Under the pieces are notes generated by a model. It was given only the letters and a program-made list of their open reading frames with translations. It had not been told where the DNA came from and ran no database searches. A program made the translations under genes and the position numbers. Positions 18,830-28,177 of a stretch of DNA of 64,000 bases are shown one piece after another. Origin of the DNA: Mycobacterium fragae. GTDB taxonomy: Bacteria > Actinomycetota > Actinomycetes > Mycobacteriales > Mycobacteriaceae. The stretch's first letter is position 1; each line of letters opens with the position of its first letter. The stretch covers positions 62,001 through 126,000 of the forward strand of contig NZ_LQOW01000008.1 in NCBI RefSeq assembly GCF_002102185.1, in the 5' to 3' direction.

Positions 18830-19701
18830 CAGCGGCAGACGATCGTGTTCTGTACGACGTCGATTCCGAAAAGCGGATCGCCACCATCACGCTGAACAAC
18901 CCCAAGCAGCGCAACTCCTACGACGCCACCATGCGCGATGCCATCGCCCGATATCTGGATCAGGTCGCTGACGACGACGATCTCGTCGTAGTGCTGCTGC
19001 GCGGAGCCGACGGCGTCTTCAGCACCGGCGCCGATATGAACAATGCTTACGAATGGTACGGCGAGCGGGGTGCCCAAACCGCGCCGGCCAAAAGCCGTCC
19101 CAGCCAACGCCGCAGGCTCACTGTCGACCGCAAGTCGTTCGGCTTCTACCACAACCTGATGGGGTTCCCCAAGGTCACCGTCGGCGAGATCAGTGGCTAC
19201 GCGCTCGGCGGTGGATTCGAGATGGCGCTGATGACCGACATCTCCGTGATCGCCCGCGATACCAAGATCGGCATGCCGGCCACCAGGTTCCTCGGGCCTG
19301 CGCTGGGCAGCCTGCACATGTTCTTCCACCGATTAGGACCGGTACTGGCACGGCGCCTGCTATTGACCGGCGACATCATCGAAGCCGGCGAAATTGAGCA
19401 CCTGGGAATCTTCACTGACACTTGCGATCCCGGAATGGTTGCGGCCCGGGCTCGGTACTGGGCGGAGAAGGCCGCGAAAATGCCGGCCGACGGTGTCGTC
19501 ATCGCCAAAGAGGCGTTCCGGCTCGTCGAACAGACCCAGGCCTACCAGGGTGAGGAAGTGGCGAGCTACCTGTTCCACGCATTCGGAACCAACCTGCAAT
19601 TCGCGCCGGGGGAGTTCAACTTCGTCAAGACCCGAGCGCAGCATGGGACCAAAGAGGCATTCCGGTTGCGCGACGAGCACTTCGACGTACCGGAACCTTA
19701 G
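18826..19701 (+). CDS. Enoyl-CoA hydratase/isomerase family protein (crotonase fold)
   Basis: This 291-residue crotonase has ITLNNPKQRNSYDA and oxyanion-hole DGVFSTGADMNNA. The first catalytic Glu is retained (GYALGGGFEMALMTD), but the second position lies in MPATRFLGPALGSL without an acidic residue. A longer than usual loop (about residues 75-105, GERGAQTAPAKSRP) suggests a large or unusual substrate. It is the last gene of the 17386 operon and overlaps the convergent TetR gene by four bases. Confidence 0.87.
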   Translation: MTAADDRVLYDVDSEKRIATITLNNPKQRNSYDATMRDAIARYLDQVADDDDLVVVLLRGADGVFSTGADMNNAYEWYGERGAQTAPAKSRPSQRRRLTVDRKSFGFYHNLMGFPKVTVGEISGYALGGGFEMALMTDISVIARDTKIGMPATRFLGPALGSLHMFFHRLGPVLARRLLLTGDIIEAGEIEHLGIFTDTCDPGMVAARARYWAEKAAKMPADGVVIAKEAFRLVEQTQAYQGEEVASYLFHAFGTNLQFAPGEFNFVKTRAQHGTKEAFRLRDEHFDVPEP

Positions 19702-20474
19702 CGTGACGCTTTGGCCCGTGCCCGTGTTGATTTGGTTGTCTTAGTTGTCTTCCGTTGCCGCGCAGTGGACTTCGAATTCTGCTCAATCAATCGGCCGGCG
19801 TGGTCGAGAATGCAGTCCAGGCCGTATTCGAAATTGTTGTCGTCGGCAGCCCCGATATGGTGGCCTTTTGCCGTCATTTTGGCGAGCAGCGGCGCCGTTT
19901 GGGGATCGATGACCATGGCGTCCTCGATGGTGCGTGCCCCGTTCTCGCTCGCTTGGTTCTTTTGCTGCAGCCGGTGCAGAACCACGGAGCCGCGGACATG
20001 AACAGACACCGCCGAATAGGTGTCGAAGGCTTCTTCCGGCGATAGTCCTGCCTCGACCAGCCCCGCGATCGCCTTCTCGATTTCCTGCACGCCCAGCCGT
20101 GCCGCTCTCGGGCTGAGCGCCGACCTGATCAAAATCAGATCGCACAGTATCGGGTTGCCCATGAACGTTTTCCGCATCGAACGTGCATGGTTGCGCAACG
20201 TCTCGCGCCAGTCCTTGGCTTCCACGTACGGCGTGGCGAACACATACTTGCGCAAGGCGCGGTCGGTCATCGCGTTGAGCAGGTCGTCCTTCTTGCGGAA
20301 ATACCAGTAGATGCTGGTGACTCCGACACCGAGGTGCTTACCGAGCAGCGGCATGCTCAGGTTGTCGATCGACACCTGCTCCGCGAGTTCGAATGCACCG
20401 GTGATGATGTCATCTGGATTGATGGACCCGCGTTCGCGTCGCTGACGCTTTTCGGCGGTTGCTTGCTTCGCCAC
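19698..20474 (-). CDS. TetR-family transcriptional regulator
   Basis: This regulator has about 258 residues. The helix-turn-helix is in DNLSMPLLGKHLGVGVTSIY and WYFRKKDDLLNAM (roughly residues 40-65), followed by a helical ligand domain. The C-terminus is a Lys/Thr/Arg-rich tail (KTTKTTKSTRARAKASR). The frame is open to an ATG at 20531, but GTG 20474 has AGGAGG just upstream and gives a normal TetR start, so the upstream part is taken as leader. A TACTGTAA-type element (20508-20526) then lies 34 bases before the start, consistent with autoregulation. Confidence 0.9.
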   Translation of the reverse strand: MAKQATAEKRQRRERGSINPDDIITGAFELAEQVSIDNLSMPLLGKHLGVGVTSIYWYFRKKDDLLNAMTDRALRKYVFATPYVEAKDWRETLRNHARSMRKTFMGNPILCDLILIRSALSPRAARLGVQEIEKAIAGLVEAGLSPEEAFDTYSAVSVHVRGSVVLHRLQQKNQASENGARTIEDAMVIDPQTAPLLAKMTAKGHHIGAADDNNFEYGLDCILDHAGRLIEQNSKSTARQRKTTKTTKSTRARAKASR

Positions 20475-20507
20475 TGCGGGCACCTCCTCGACGGGACATC
20501 TGCCTGC

Positions 20508-20526
20508 TACTGTAATACCCACCGTA
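20508..20526. promoter_or_regulatory. Candidate TetR operator (TACTGTAA half-site) upstream of the TetR gene
   Basis: The sequence TACTGTAA-TAC-CCACCGTA has one arm identical to the palindrome at 35517-35535; the other arm matches in five of eight positions. It sits between the TetR gene (start 20474) and the divergent SDR (start 20558 or 20579). Autoregulation of the TetR gene is inferred from position only. TACTGT could also simply be a -10 hexamer of the TANNNT type. Confidence 0.45.
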
Positions 20527-20578
20527 GGCATTTTGGTATCCGCGGCTGCGGCACGCGATGGTGATAGGCGCTTATGCC

Positions 20579-21376
20579 ATGGACTTAGGACTGGCCGACG
20601 CGAACGCGGCAGTGGTCGGCGGTGGTCGCGGGATGGGACTGGCCACCGCGCGCTGCTTGGCCGATGACGGCGCCAGGATCGCGATCATCGCCCGCTCGCG
20701 ACCCGACCTCGATCGCGCGACAGCGGACCTGACTGGTCGCGGCAGCCCGGACGCCGTCGGACTGGTGGCCGACGTCCGCGATGCCGGACAGGTCGACGCG
20801 GTCTTCGCCGAGCTCGGTGAGCGGTGGAACGGCGAACTCAACATCCTGATCAACGCCGTCGGACCAGGCGCGGCAGGTAGCTTCGAGGACCTGACCGACG
20901 ACCAGTGGCGTCAGGCTTTTGAGGACGGCGTGATGGGCATGGTGCACTGCGTGCGTTCGGCACTTCCGCTGCTTCGCAACGCGGCGTGGGCGCGAATCGT
21001 CAACTTCTCCGCGCACTCGACACAGCGGCAAAGTGTCATCCTGCCTGCCTACACTGCGGCCAAAGCGGCGCTGACGAGCATCTCCAAAAACTTGTCGCTG
21101 CTGCTGGCCAAGGACGAGATCCTGGTCAATGTGGTCTCCCCGGGCAGCATCGCCTCCGAGTCGCTGGTCGGCTGGGCGAAGTCTGTGGGCGTTGACGGTG
21201 ATGACCCCTATCAGTTGATGGACGCCATCGCCAAGCACTTCGGGCATCCCGCCCACATGCCACGAGCCGGGCTACCGGACGAAATGGGGCCCGTCGTAGC
21301 GTTTTTGGCGTCTAAACGCAATTCCTATATGACCGGCGCGAATATCAACGTCGACGGCGGTTCGGACTTCACCTAA
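20579..21376 (+). CDS. SDR oxidoreductase
   Basis: This short-chain dehydrogenase has about 265 residues. The cofactor loop is VGGGRGMGLA, NILINAVG replaces the usual NNAG, and the catalytic Ser (VNFSAHST) and YxxxK (YTAAK) are present. The C-terminus NVDGGSDFT is typical. ATG 20579 gives the normal N-terminus, while ATG 20558 is an upstream alternative. It diverges from the TetR gene and is followed 13 bases later by the broken DapA-family gene, so the two were probably one operon. Confidence 0.88.
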   Translation: MDLGLADANAAVVGGGRGMGLATARCLADDGARIAIIARSRPDLDRATADLTGRGSPDAVGLVADVRDAGQVDAVFAELGERWNGELNILINAVGPGAAGSFEDLTDDQWRQAFEDGVMGMVHCVRSALPLLRNAAWARIVNFSAHSTQRQSVILPAYTAAKAALTSISKNLSLLLAKDEILVNVVSPGSIASESLVGWAKSVGVDGDDPYQLMDAIAKHFGHPAHMPRAGLPDEMGPVVAFLASKRNSYMTGANINVDGGSDFT

Positions 21377-21389
21377 CCCACAGGAGCGG

Positions 21390-22414
21390 ATGGTGGCAAC
21401 AGCTAGTGAGGCATGTGCGTGGGCATGCAGCAATTTGCGCGGAATCGGTGACTCGCTGTACACGCCGTTCTGCGGCGACGACGGCGACGACATCGACTGG
21501 GACGCTTACCAGACCCTAATCCGTTACTGCGTCAGCGATCTCAAGCATCCGCTGCTGTGGTGCACCAGCGGCATCGCCGAATTCTGGTCGCTGACGCTCG
21601 ATGAGCGCAAGCGCTTGCTGGAAGTGGCAATCGAGGAGGCCAGGGCCGCGAATCCCGACATCGTGGTGCAGGCCTGCACGGCCGCCATGTCGGCCAAGGA
21701 CTGTTTGGAGCTGACGCTGCACGCCCAGGGTGCCGGCGCCGACATCGCCTACATCCAGACCCCGATGATGGAAGCTCACGGCGGTAAGGCGTACTGAGGT
21801 TCTTCGAATACATTGGCCGGCGCACGGATATCGCGCTGGGCATGTTCAATTCGCCCTCTTCGGGGTATGTGCTGACGGCAGCGGAAAGCGCGCGGATCTA
21901 CCACGAGATACCCGCGGTCTGCGCTACCAAGGAGGGTGCCTTCCGGCCGGCTAACAGCCGGTTGTTGCATGAACTGGCACCGGATCTGGTGATCTGGGAA
22001 TGCGAAAAGACGGTGTATCGGGCCGGATGGCTGCGCGACGGGATCGTCTGCCCGGCCCAGTTGGGCACGGCCGGCTATCTGTTCGAGACTCCGCAGCGGC
22101 CATTGCTTTCCGAGTATTGGGACTTGGTGTGCAACGACAAGCTCGTCGAGGCGATGGACTACGCCCGTGATTCGGGCCTCGACCAGTTCGACATCGACCT
22201 CGGATCCTGGTTCACCTGCTATCCCGGCCGCGCCGACTACTTCACGCACTGGGGCGGTGCGTTCAAATACGCCGCGTCGATTCTCGGCCTGCCGGTGGGC
22301 GGCTATCCGCATTCCCGGCCCCCGCAGGCCGAGTTGCCGCCCGAAGCCAAGAGCCAGATCGAAAACGCGTATCGACGACTCGGACTCATCGATGCCTCCG
22401 TGTCCGCCGGGTAG
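21390..22414 (+). pseudogene. Frameshifted DapA/N-acetylneuraminate-lyase family protein
   Basis: The first frame (21390-21797) encodes the N-terminal 135 residues of a class I aldolase of the DapA superfamily and stops at 21795-21797. The family reading continues in another frame from about 21791 to 22414 (RFFEYIGRRTDIALGMFNSP onward, with the Schiff-base Lys in CATKEGAF). Restoring one G in GGCG/TACTGAGG near 21790 would join the two as GGKAVLRFFEYI, a smooth family match. So this is a single-base deletion, real or a consensus error. The usual Tyr of the DapA active site is not evident (YIQTPMM), so the substrate is not the lysine-pathway one. The ancestral role may be pyruvate-type aldol cleavage. 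Confidence 0.8.
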
Positions 22415-22480
22415 CGGGTTTTCCCTGCTCGCGCCGCACTCCGCTGCCGTCGAGGCCAGTTGCGGAATGCACTACCGATA

Positions 22481-22497
22481 GGTATACAGTATGGATA
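22481..22497. promoter_or_regulatory. ATACAGTAT palindromic core upstream of the 22.6-kb operon
   Basis: In the 176-bp gap before the crotonase at 22591, GGTATACAGTATGGATA holds the 9-bp palindrome ATAC-A-GTAT, the same core as in the twin palindromes at 31254-31291. GTATGGATAC overlapping it is a second short inverted repeat. It could be an operator, a -10 region, or both for the six-gene operon 22591-29365. The rest of the gap shows no other clear structure. Confidence 0.4.
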
Positions 22498-22590
22498 CAA
22501 ACTTTGATCAGGTAGCGCGAGTGGCCACTTAATGCACGCCGTTGGCGGTTTTGCGTGTCTTAACTGGCGACTGGGCGACGGGAGGATCGC

Positions 22591-23445
22591 ATGAGCACCG
22601 CCGAAGGTGTGGCCACGGACGACGCGGTGCTTTACGAGACGACGCCGGCCGGCGTCGCGGTCTTGACGTTGAACCGCCCGGACCGACTCAACACCTGGGG
22701 CGGCGATATCGCGACCGCCTTCTACGCCGGCCTGGACCGCGCCGAGGACGACGCGGGCGTTCGAGCGATCGTGGTGACCGGTCGGGGCAAGGCCTTCTGT
22801 GCCGGCGCTCAGCTGGGTGCAATGGGCGGTTTAAAAGGAGATGTCGCCGAATCGTTAGAGAAGACCGACGATCAGAAGCTGACCGAGTTGGTCGGCGAAC
22901 GGCAACCCTACTATTTGACAACCCTGTGCAAACCCGTCATCGCGGCCATCAACGGGTCGTGTGTCGGAATCGGCCTCACCCAGGCACTGATGTGCGACGT
23001 GCGGTTCGCCGCCGCCGGCGCCAAGTTCGCGGCGTCATTCGCACGCCGCGGACTGATCGCCGAGTACGGCATCTCGTGGATACTTCCGCGGCTGGCCGGC
23101 TGGGGCGTTGCGCTCGATCTGTTGTTGAGCGGCCGAACTTTCCTCGCCGAGGAGGCGGCCGAACTCGGCCTGGTCAAAGAAGTGGTCGCGCCAGAACACC
23201 TGATGCAGCGCGCGATGGAGTACGCCGAGGACATTGCGCGCAACTGCTCGCCGGCGTCGATGGCCGTCATCAAGCGGCAGGCCTACGGTGATGCCATGCG
23301 CGAGGTCGCGGACGCGAGTGCGAGGGCCGAAAAATTCTTGCACGAGTCGCTGCAACGCCCGGATGTCATCGAGGGGATCACGAGTTTCTTCGAGAAGCGG
23401 GCACCCAATTTTCCCGGGCTGGAAGGATCACCATGGCCAACCTGA
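22591..23445 (+). CDS. Enoyl-CoA hydratase/isomerase family protein (crotonase fold)
   Basis: This 284-residue crotonase has LTLNRPDRLNTWGG and oxyanion-hole GKAFCAGAQLGAM. The first catalytic-Glu position is Thr (GSCVGIGLTQALMCD); an acidic residue is instead present in RRGLIAEYGISWILPRLAG, as seen in several mycobacterial EchA proteins. It opens a rightward operon with amidohydrolases, a ligase and two acyl-CoA dehydrogenases, and it overlaps the first amidohydrolase by 13 bases. Confidence 0.89.
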   Translation: MSTAEGVATDDAVLYETTPAGVAVLTLNRPDRLNTWGGDIATAFYAGLDRAEDDAGVRAIVVTGRGKAFCAGAQLGAMGGLKGDVAESLEKTDDQKLTELVGERQPYYLTTLCKPVIAAINGSCVGIGLTQALMCDVRFAAAGAKFAASFARRGLIAEYGISWILPRLAGWGVALDLLLSGRTFLAEEAAELGLVKEVVAPEHLMQRAMEYAEDIARNCSPASMAVIKRQAYGDAMREVADASARAEKFLHESLQRPDVIEGITSFFEKRAPNFPGLEGSPWPT

Positions 23446-24635
23446 GCTACAAGGCGATCGACGTCGACAACCACTACTACGAGCCGCTGGACGCGTTCAC
23501 CCGGCACCTGGACAAGAAGTTCCGCAAACGCGGCGTGCAGATGGTCAGCGACGGCAAGCACACCCAGGCGATCATCGGCGACCGCGTCAACCGCTTCATC
23601 CCGAACCCGACCTTCGACCCGATCATCGTGCCCGGCTGCCTCGATCTGCTGTTCCGCGGCGAGATTCCGGAGGGCGTCGACCCGGCGTCGCTGATGAAGG
23701 TCGAGCGGCTTGGGGACCACCCGGAGTATCAGAACCGCGACGCTCGTATCAGGGTGATGGAGAGCCAGGGTATCGAGACGGTGTTCATGTTGCCGACGTT
23801 CGCGTGCGGCGTCGAGGAAGCGCTCAAGCACGACATCGACGCAACGATGGCCTCACTGCACGCCTTCAACCTGTGGCTCGACGAGGACTGGGGTTTCGAT
23901 CGGCCCGACCATCGGATCATCGCCGCGCCGATCATTTCGCTGGCCGACCCCGAGGCGGCCGTCGAGGAGCTCGAGTTCGTGTTGGGACGTGGCGCGAAAC
24001 TGGTGCTGGTGCGGCCCGCACCGGTTCCCGGCGTGGTCAAGCCGCGGTCGTTGGGCGACCCCGTCCACGATCCGGTATGGGCCAGGTTGGCGGAGGCGGG
24101 AGTTCCGGTGGGCTTCCACTTGAGTGACAGCGGCTACCTGCAGATCGCCGCGATGTGGGGCGGCAAGTCGACGTTCGAGGCGTTCGCCGGGGCAAATCCG
24201 TTGGACCAGGTACTCGTCGACGACCGCGCGATTCACGACACCATGGCCTCGATGATCGTGCACGGGGTGTTCACCCGTCATCCGCAACTGAAGGCGGTCA
24301 GCATCGAGAACGGTTCATACTTCGTGTACCGGCTGATCAAGCGCCTGAAGAAGGCAGCAAACAACCACCCGCGGCTGTTCCCCGAGGACCCGGTGGAACA
24401 GTTGCGCAACAATGTCTGGATCGCCCCCTACTACGAGGACGACTTGCCGGCGCTGGCATCGGCGATCGGCGTCGACAAGATTCTGTTCGGCTCGGACTGG
24501 CCGCATGGCGAAGGCTTGGAGAATCCGGTGTCGTTCACCGAGGAACTAGCCGGTTTCAGCGAGGGCGATATTCGGAAAATCATGCGCGACAACGCGTTGG
24601 ACCTCTTGGGCGTCACGGTGGGGTCGGCGGCTTGA
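23433..24635 (+). CDS. Amidohydrolase-superfamily protein (ACMSD-like)
   Basis: This 400-residue metal-dependent hydrolase or decarboxylase of the amidohydrolase_2/ACMSD group has a first metal motif of AIDVDNHYYEP, a variant of the HxH motif. A mid-barrel His (VGFHLSD) and the late metal-binding Asp in FGSDWPHGEG are present. This family includes decarboxylases and C-C hydrolases acting on ring-cleavage products. A second, shorter family member lies two genes downstream, suggesting two hydrolytic or decarboxylating steps in one pathway. The substrate is not deducible. Confidence 0.87.
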   Translation: MANLSYKAIDVDNHYYEPLDAFTRHLDKKFRKRGVQMVSDGKHTQAIIGDRVNRFIPNPTFDPIIVPGCLDLLFRGEIPEGVDPASLMKVERLGDHPEYQNRDARIRVMESQGIETVFMLPTFACGVEEALKHDIDATMASLHAFNLWLDEDWGFDRPDHRIIAAPIISLADPEAAVEELEFVLGRGAKLVLVRPAPVPGVVKPRSLGDPVHDPVWARLAEAGVPVGFHLSDSGYLQIAAMWGGKSTFEAFAGANPLDQVLVDDRAIHDTMASMIVHGVFTRHPQLKAVSIENGSYFVYRLIKRLKKAANNHPRLFPEDPVEQLRNNVWIAPYYEDDLPALASAIGVDKILFGSDWPHGEGLENPVSFTEELAGFSEGDIRKIMRDNALDLLGVTVGSAA

Positions 24636-24657
24636 CCGCTCGAAGCCGAGCAAACCC

Positions 24658-26286
24658 ATGAGCGAGTGGACCATCGGCGCCGTGCTGGACGCCATCGCGG
24701 ATGTCGTCCCTGATCGGCTGATGACGCTGTGCGGAGACCGCCGCAGCACATTCGCGGAATCGGCAATACGGACCGCCCGGCTGGCGAGCTTCTTGAGCGC
24801 CAACGGGTTTGGTGCGCACCGTGCCCGCGAAACGCTCAACCGCTGGGAGTGCGGACAGGATCGGGTCGCGCTGATCATGTACAACGACCTCTACCCCGAC
24901 ATGGTGATCGGCTGCCTCAAAGCGCGGGCCGTTCCGGTCAACGTGAACCACTACTACTCGCCACGCGAGATCGCGGATTTGCTCGCCTACGTGCGGCCAC
25001 GGGGCATCATCTATCACCGCTCACTCGGGGCGCGATTCGCTGAGGTGCTTCCGCCCGAGGGAACCGAGCTCCTGATCTCGATCGACGACGGCAGCGGCGC
25101 TCCCGAGCTGGCGGGCGCAATTCCACTGGATGAGGCGCTGGCGCAAGGGAATACCGACCATACTGTTACGGGATCGCCGGATGACCTGATCATGATGTGC
25201 ACCGGCGGCACCACCGGGCGCCCCAAGGGCGTGCTGTGGCGACAGTCCGACATGTACGTGGCATCGATGGTCGGCGCCGACCACGCCAGCGCCGAGGAGA
25301 TCCACGCCAAGGTGCGCCCGGGGGGCCAGCCATGGTTCGCCGTTTCGCCGCTCATGCACGCGGCCGGCATGTGGACCGCCTTCGCGGCGTTGCTCAACGG
25401 TCTCCCCGTCGTGCTGTACGACGACCGGACGAAGCTGGATGTGCGCGCGGTGTGGGAAACCGCGGCGCGCGAAAAGGTCGGCATGATGACCATGGTCGGG
25501 GACGCGTATGCCGGTCCGCTGGTTGCCGAACTCCGACGCGGCTCGTACGACTTGTCCTCGCTGCAGTCCATCGGCACCGGAGGGGCCGCCACGAATCCCA
25601 AATACAAGCACGCGCTGATGGAGTGTCTGCCACACATCACGATCATCGAAGGCTACGGATCCTCGGAAACCGGCAACATGGGATTCGGCCACAGTCGCAA
25701 CGGTGTCGCAAGCGAGACTTTCGAGCCCAGGGTGGGCGCGACGGTCGTCTCCGCAGACCTGAGCAGGTTCCTGCGCCCCGGCGAAAGCGAGATCGGCTGG
25801 GCGGCCAGGACCGGCCGGATTCCATTGGGCTACTTCGACGATGCCGAGGCCACCGAGCGGACCTTTCCTGAGGTGGAGGGCCAGCGGGTGGTCATCGCCG
25901 GTGACCGGGCGTCCGTCGAGGCGGACGGCACGATCCGGCTCTTCGGGCGCGACTCGCTGGTCGTGAACACCGGCGGCGAAAAGGTCTTCGTCGAAGAGGT
26001 CGAAGAAGTGCTGCGCGCGCATCCCGGCGTCGCCGACGCGTTGGTGGTGGGTCGGCCCAGCGAGCGGTGGGGCGAGGAAGTCGTCGCGCTGGTCGCGCCG
26101 CACCCGGACTCGGACGGCATCGGCGAGCAGGAGCTTTACCGTTTCTGCACATCCCAGCTGGCCCACTTCAAAGCGCCCAAGGCGTTCATCTTCGTCGAGC
26201 AGATTCAGCGACTCGGCAACGGCAAGCCGAACTACCAGTGGGCGAAACAACGGGCCGTGACACAGGTTCTGCAGGAGTCGCTATGA
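24658..26286 (+). CDS. Acyl-CoA ligase, FadD19/FadD17-like
   Basis: This 542-residue ANL ligase has the P-loop CTGGTTGRPKGVLWRQ, characteristic of the mycobacterial FadD17/FadD19 group, which includes steroid side-chain ligases (family knowledge). Other motifs are GYGSSETGNMG, FGRDSLVVNTGGEKVFVEEVE, and the catalytic Lys region LGNGKPNYQWAK. It shares the GVLWRQ signature with the ligase at 35551-37203. It sits between two amidohydrolases, and its stop overlaps the second of them. Confidence 0.9.
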   Translation: MSEWTIGAVLDAIADVVPDRLMTLCGDRRSTFAESAIRTARLASFLSANGFGAHRARETLNRWECGQDRVALIMYNDLYPDMVIGCLKARAVPVNVNHYYSPREIADLLAYVRPRGIIYHRSLGARFAEVLPPEGTELLISIDDGSGAPELAGAIPLDEALAQGNTDHTVTGSPDDLIMMCTGGTTGRPKGVLWRQSDMYVASMVGADHASAEEIHAKVRPGGQPWFAVSPLMHAAGMWTAFAALLNGLPVVLYDDRTKLDVRAVWETAAREKVGMMTMVGDAYAGPLVAELRRGSYDLSSLQSIGTGGAATNPKYKHALMECLPHITIIEGYGSSETGNMGFGHSRNGVASETFEPRVGATVVSADLSRFLRPGESEIGWAARTGRIPLGYFDDAEATERTFPEVEGQRVVIAGDRASVEADGTIRLFGRDSLVVNTGGEKVFVEEVEEVLRAHPGVADALVVGRPSERWGEEVVALVAPHPDSDGIGEQELYRFCTSQLAHFKAPKAFIFVEQIQRLGNGKPNYQWAKQRAVTQVLQESL

Positions 26287-27119
26287 CGCACAAGGCCATT
26301 GATTGCTTGGTGAACGTGCATTTCGGTGAGGCGGAAAGCCAGCCGACGTGGATGCTCAAGGTCCGCGATGACTACTTCAAAGGGCCGGAGTCGATGTTCG
26401 CGCCGGTTGACTTGGGTGAGCTGCTCGAGGAGATGGACGAGCAGGGTGTGCAGAAGGCCATTCTGATGGACTCACTCGTCAAGCCGTCCACCACGGCCCG
26501 CAAGTTCATCGCGGCGCAGCCGGATCGGTTCGCCTTGGCGATGGGCGGTGTCAACCTGCTGCGTCCGGTGCAACCATTGCGGGAATTGAGCGCTGTGGTA
26601 AACGATTTGCCGGTCGCCTACGCCATGGTGGGGCCCAGCTTCTGGGGCGACGGGCAGTATCCGCCCAGTGACGCGGTTTACTATCCGCTATACGCCAAAT
26701 GCGCGGAACTGGACCTGCCGCTGTGTGTCAACACTGGCATTCCGGGGCCGCCGATCCCCGGGGAAGTGCAGCACCCCATGCATCTCGACCGGATCTGCGT
26801 GCGCTTCCCGGAGTTGCGTCTCTGCATGATCCACGGCGCCGACCCATGGTGGGACGTCGCGATCCGGCTGCTGATCAAATACAGCAACCTGCGCCTGATG
26901 ACGTCGGCGTGGTCCCCGAAGCGACTGCCGGAAAACCTGCTGCACTACATGCGAACTCGAGGCCAAAACAAAGTGATCTACGCATCGGACTGGCCGGTTT
27001 TGAAGATGCGGCGGGTAGTACCCGAAGCACTCGCTCTGGATCTGCCCGCCACGGTGCTCGACAACTATCTCTACAACAACGCACAGGAATTCTTTTTCGG
27101 TGGCCAGGAGGAGCGCTGA
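26283..27119 (+). CDS. Amidohydrolase-superfamily protein (ACMSD-like), short form
   Basis: This 278-residue amidohydrolase_2 member is much shorter than its neighbour at 23433. A possible first motif is AIDCLVNVHFGE. The mid-barrel His is in LCMIHGADPWWD and the final Asp is in YASDWPVLKMR. ATG 26283 overlaps the ligase stop (ATGA), whereas the long upstream extension of this frame is a shadow of the ligase gene. It is probably a decarboxylase or hydrolase acting on a CoA-activated or carboxylated cyclic intermediate (inference). Confidence 0.85.
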   Translation: MTHKAIDCLVNVHFGEAESQPTWMLKVRDDYFKGPESMFAPVDLGELLEEMDEQGVQKAILMDSLVKPSTTARKFIAAQPDRFALAMGGVNLLRPVQPLRELSAVVNDLPVAYAMVGPSFWGDGQYPPSDAVYYPLYAKCAELDLPLCVNTGIPGPPIPGEVQHPMHLDRICVRFPELRLCMIHGADPWWDVAIRLLIKYSNLRLMTSAWSPKRLPENLLHYMRTRGQNKVIYASDWPVLKMRRVVPEALALDLPATVLDNYLYNNAQEFFFGGQEER

Positions 27120-27121
27120 GT

Positions 27122-28177
27122 ATGGACCGATACGAACTGCGCAGGCTCGACTACAGCCTGACGGCCGATCACGAGGCGCTGCAGGCCGCCTACCGTGATT
27201 TCTTCAAGACCCATTGTCCGATCGAAACCGTACGCGCTGCAGAGGAATCCGGCTTCGACAAGAACCTGTGGGAGCGGTTGTGCGCGATGGGCGCGACCAC
27301 GATGGCGCTACCGGAATCCGCGGGCGGGGATGGGGCCACGCTGGTTGACCTGACGTTGGTGGCCGAGGAGATCGGGCGGTCGCTGGCGCCGGTCCCGTGG
27401 ATAGATCATGTCTGCGCGGCCCGCCTGCTGGCCGGACTCGGCGCGGTGGAGTCCGATGTCGTAACTGGCAAGCAGCTCGCCGTACTGGATCCGCAAATCG
27501 AGAGCGCCTCCGGGCCCAGGCTGATCCCGATCGGATCGATCGCCGACCAGATCATCGTCGCCGACGGTCCCGACGTGGTGGTGCGCTTGACGTTCGCCAC
27601 CCGGCCGGCGAAGGTCGACAATATCGGTCGGCTGCCGATGGCGTGGGTTGACCCTGCCACCGCGGACAGCCGCACGGTGTTGGCGGACGGTCCCGATGCG
27701 GTGCTGAAATATCAACGGGCGCTTGCCGAGTGGCGACTGCTGACTGCTGCCGCACTGGTCGGCCTCGTCGAAGAGACGATGACAATCGCGGCGGAGTTCG
27801 CCAAGACCCGCTACACGCTGGGCGTGCCGATCTCCACACTGCAAGGCATCTCCCACCCGCTGGCCAACATGGCGATCACCGTGCAGGGCGGACGCAACCT
27901 CGCACGGCGGGCGGCGTGGTTCCTCGACAACGAACCCGACGAGCGACCCGAATTGGCTCCGTCGGCGTTCGTGTTCATGGCAGAAGAGGCAGCCAAAGCC
28001 GCGACGATGGCGGTCCACATTCAGGGCGGTTTGGGAGTATCGGCGGAGGCCGCCGCGACGGCGTATCTGGTGCGCGCCAGGGGATGGCCGCTGGCCGGCG
28101 GCGATCCCGGCGCCACCGCGCGGCAGATCGCCGAAATCGTCGCAGCACGCGAAAGCGGTTCGGGAAAGGACGCATAA
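27122..28177 (+). CDS. Acyl-CoA dehydrogenase, small non-catalytic-type subunit
   Basis: This 351-residue acyl-CoA dehydrogenase homologue is shorter than the usual 380-400. It keeps the core fold (KTRYTLGVPISTLQGI, IQGGLGVS) but has LAGGDPGATARQI where single-subunit enzymes carry the GEGTSEIQ Glu, and it lacks a typical mid-domain FAD motif. It is directly followed by a second FadE gene with no gap. The pair resembles heterotetrameric mycobacterial enzymes such as FadE26-27 and FadE28-29, where only one subunit carries the base. Confidence 0.87.
   Translation: MDRYELRRLDYSLTADHEALQAAYRDFFKTHCPIETVRAAEESGFDKNLWERLCAMGATTMALPESAGGDGATLVDLTLVAEEIGRSLAPVPWIDHVCAARLLAGLGAVESDVVTGKQLAVLDPQIESASGPRLIPIGSIADQIIVADGPDVVVRLTFATRPAKVDNIGRLPMAWVDPATADSRTVLADGPDAVLKYQRALAEWRLLTAAALVGLVEETMTIAAEFAKTRYTLGVPISTLQGISHPLANMAITVQGGRNLARRAAWFLDNEPDERPELAPSAFVFMAEEAAKAATMAVHIQGGLGVSAEAAATAYLVRARGWPLAGGDPGATARQIAEIVAARESGSGKDA

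Noticed and set aside
20475..20531. N-terminal extension of the TetR protein to ATG 20531
   Set aside because: The stretch contains an operator-like element and an AGGAGG site placed for GTG 20474; the extension has no family similarity.
21390..22414. Lysine-biosynthesis dapA
   Set aside because: Frameshifted, lacking the usual active-site Tyr context, and located among catabolic genes; a different aldolase role is more likely.
25021..26250. A 409-codon leftward open frame opposite the FadD19-like ligase
   Set aside because: Shadow of the ligase gene, with no family signature.
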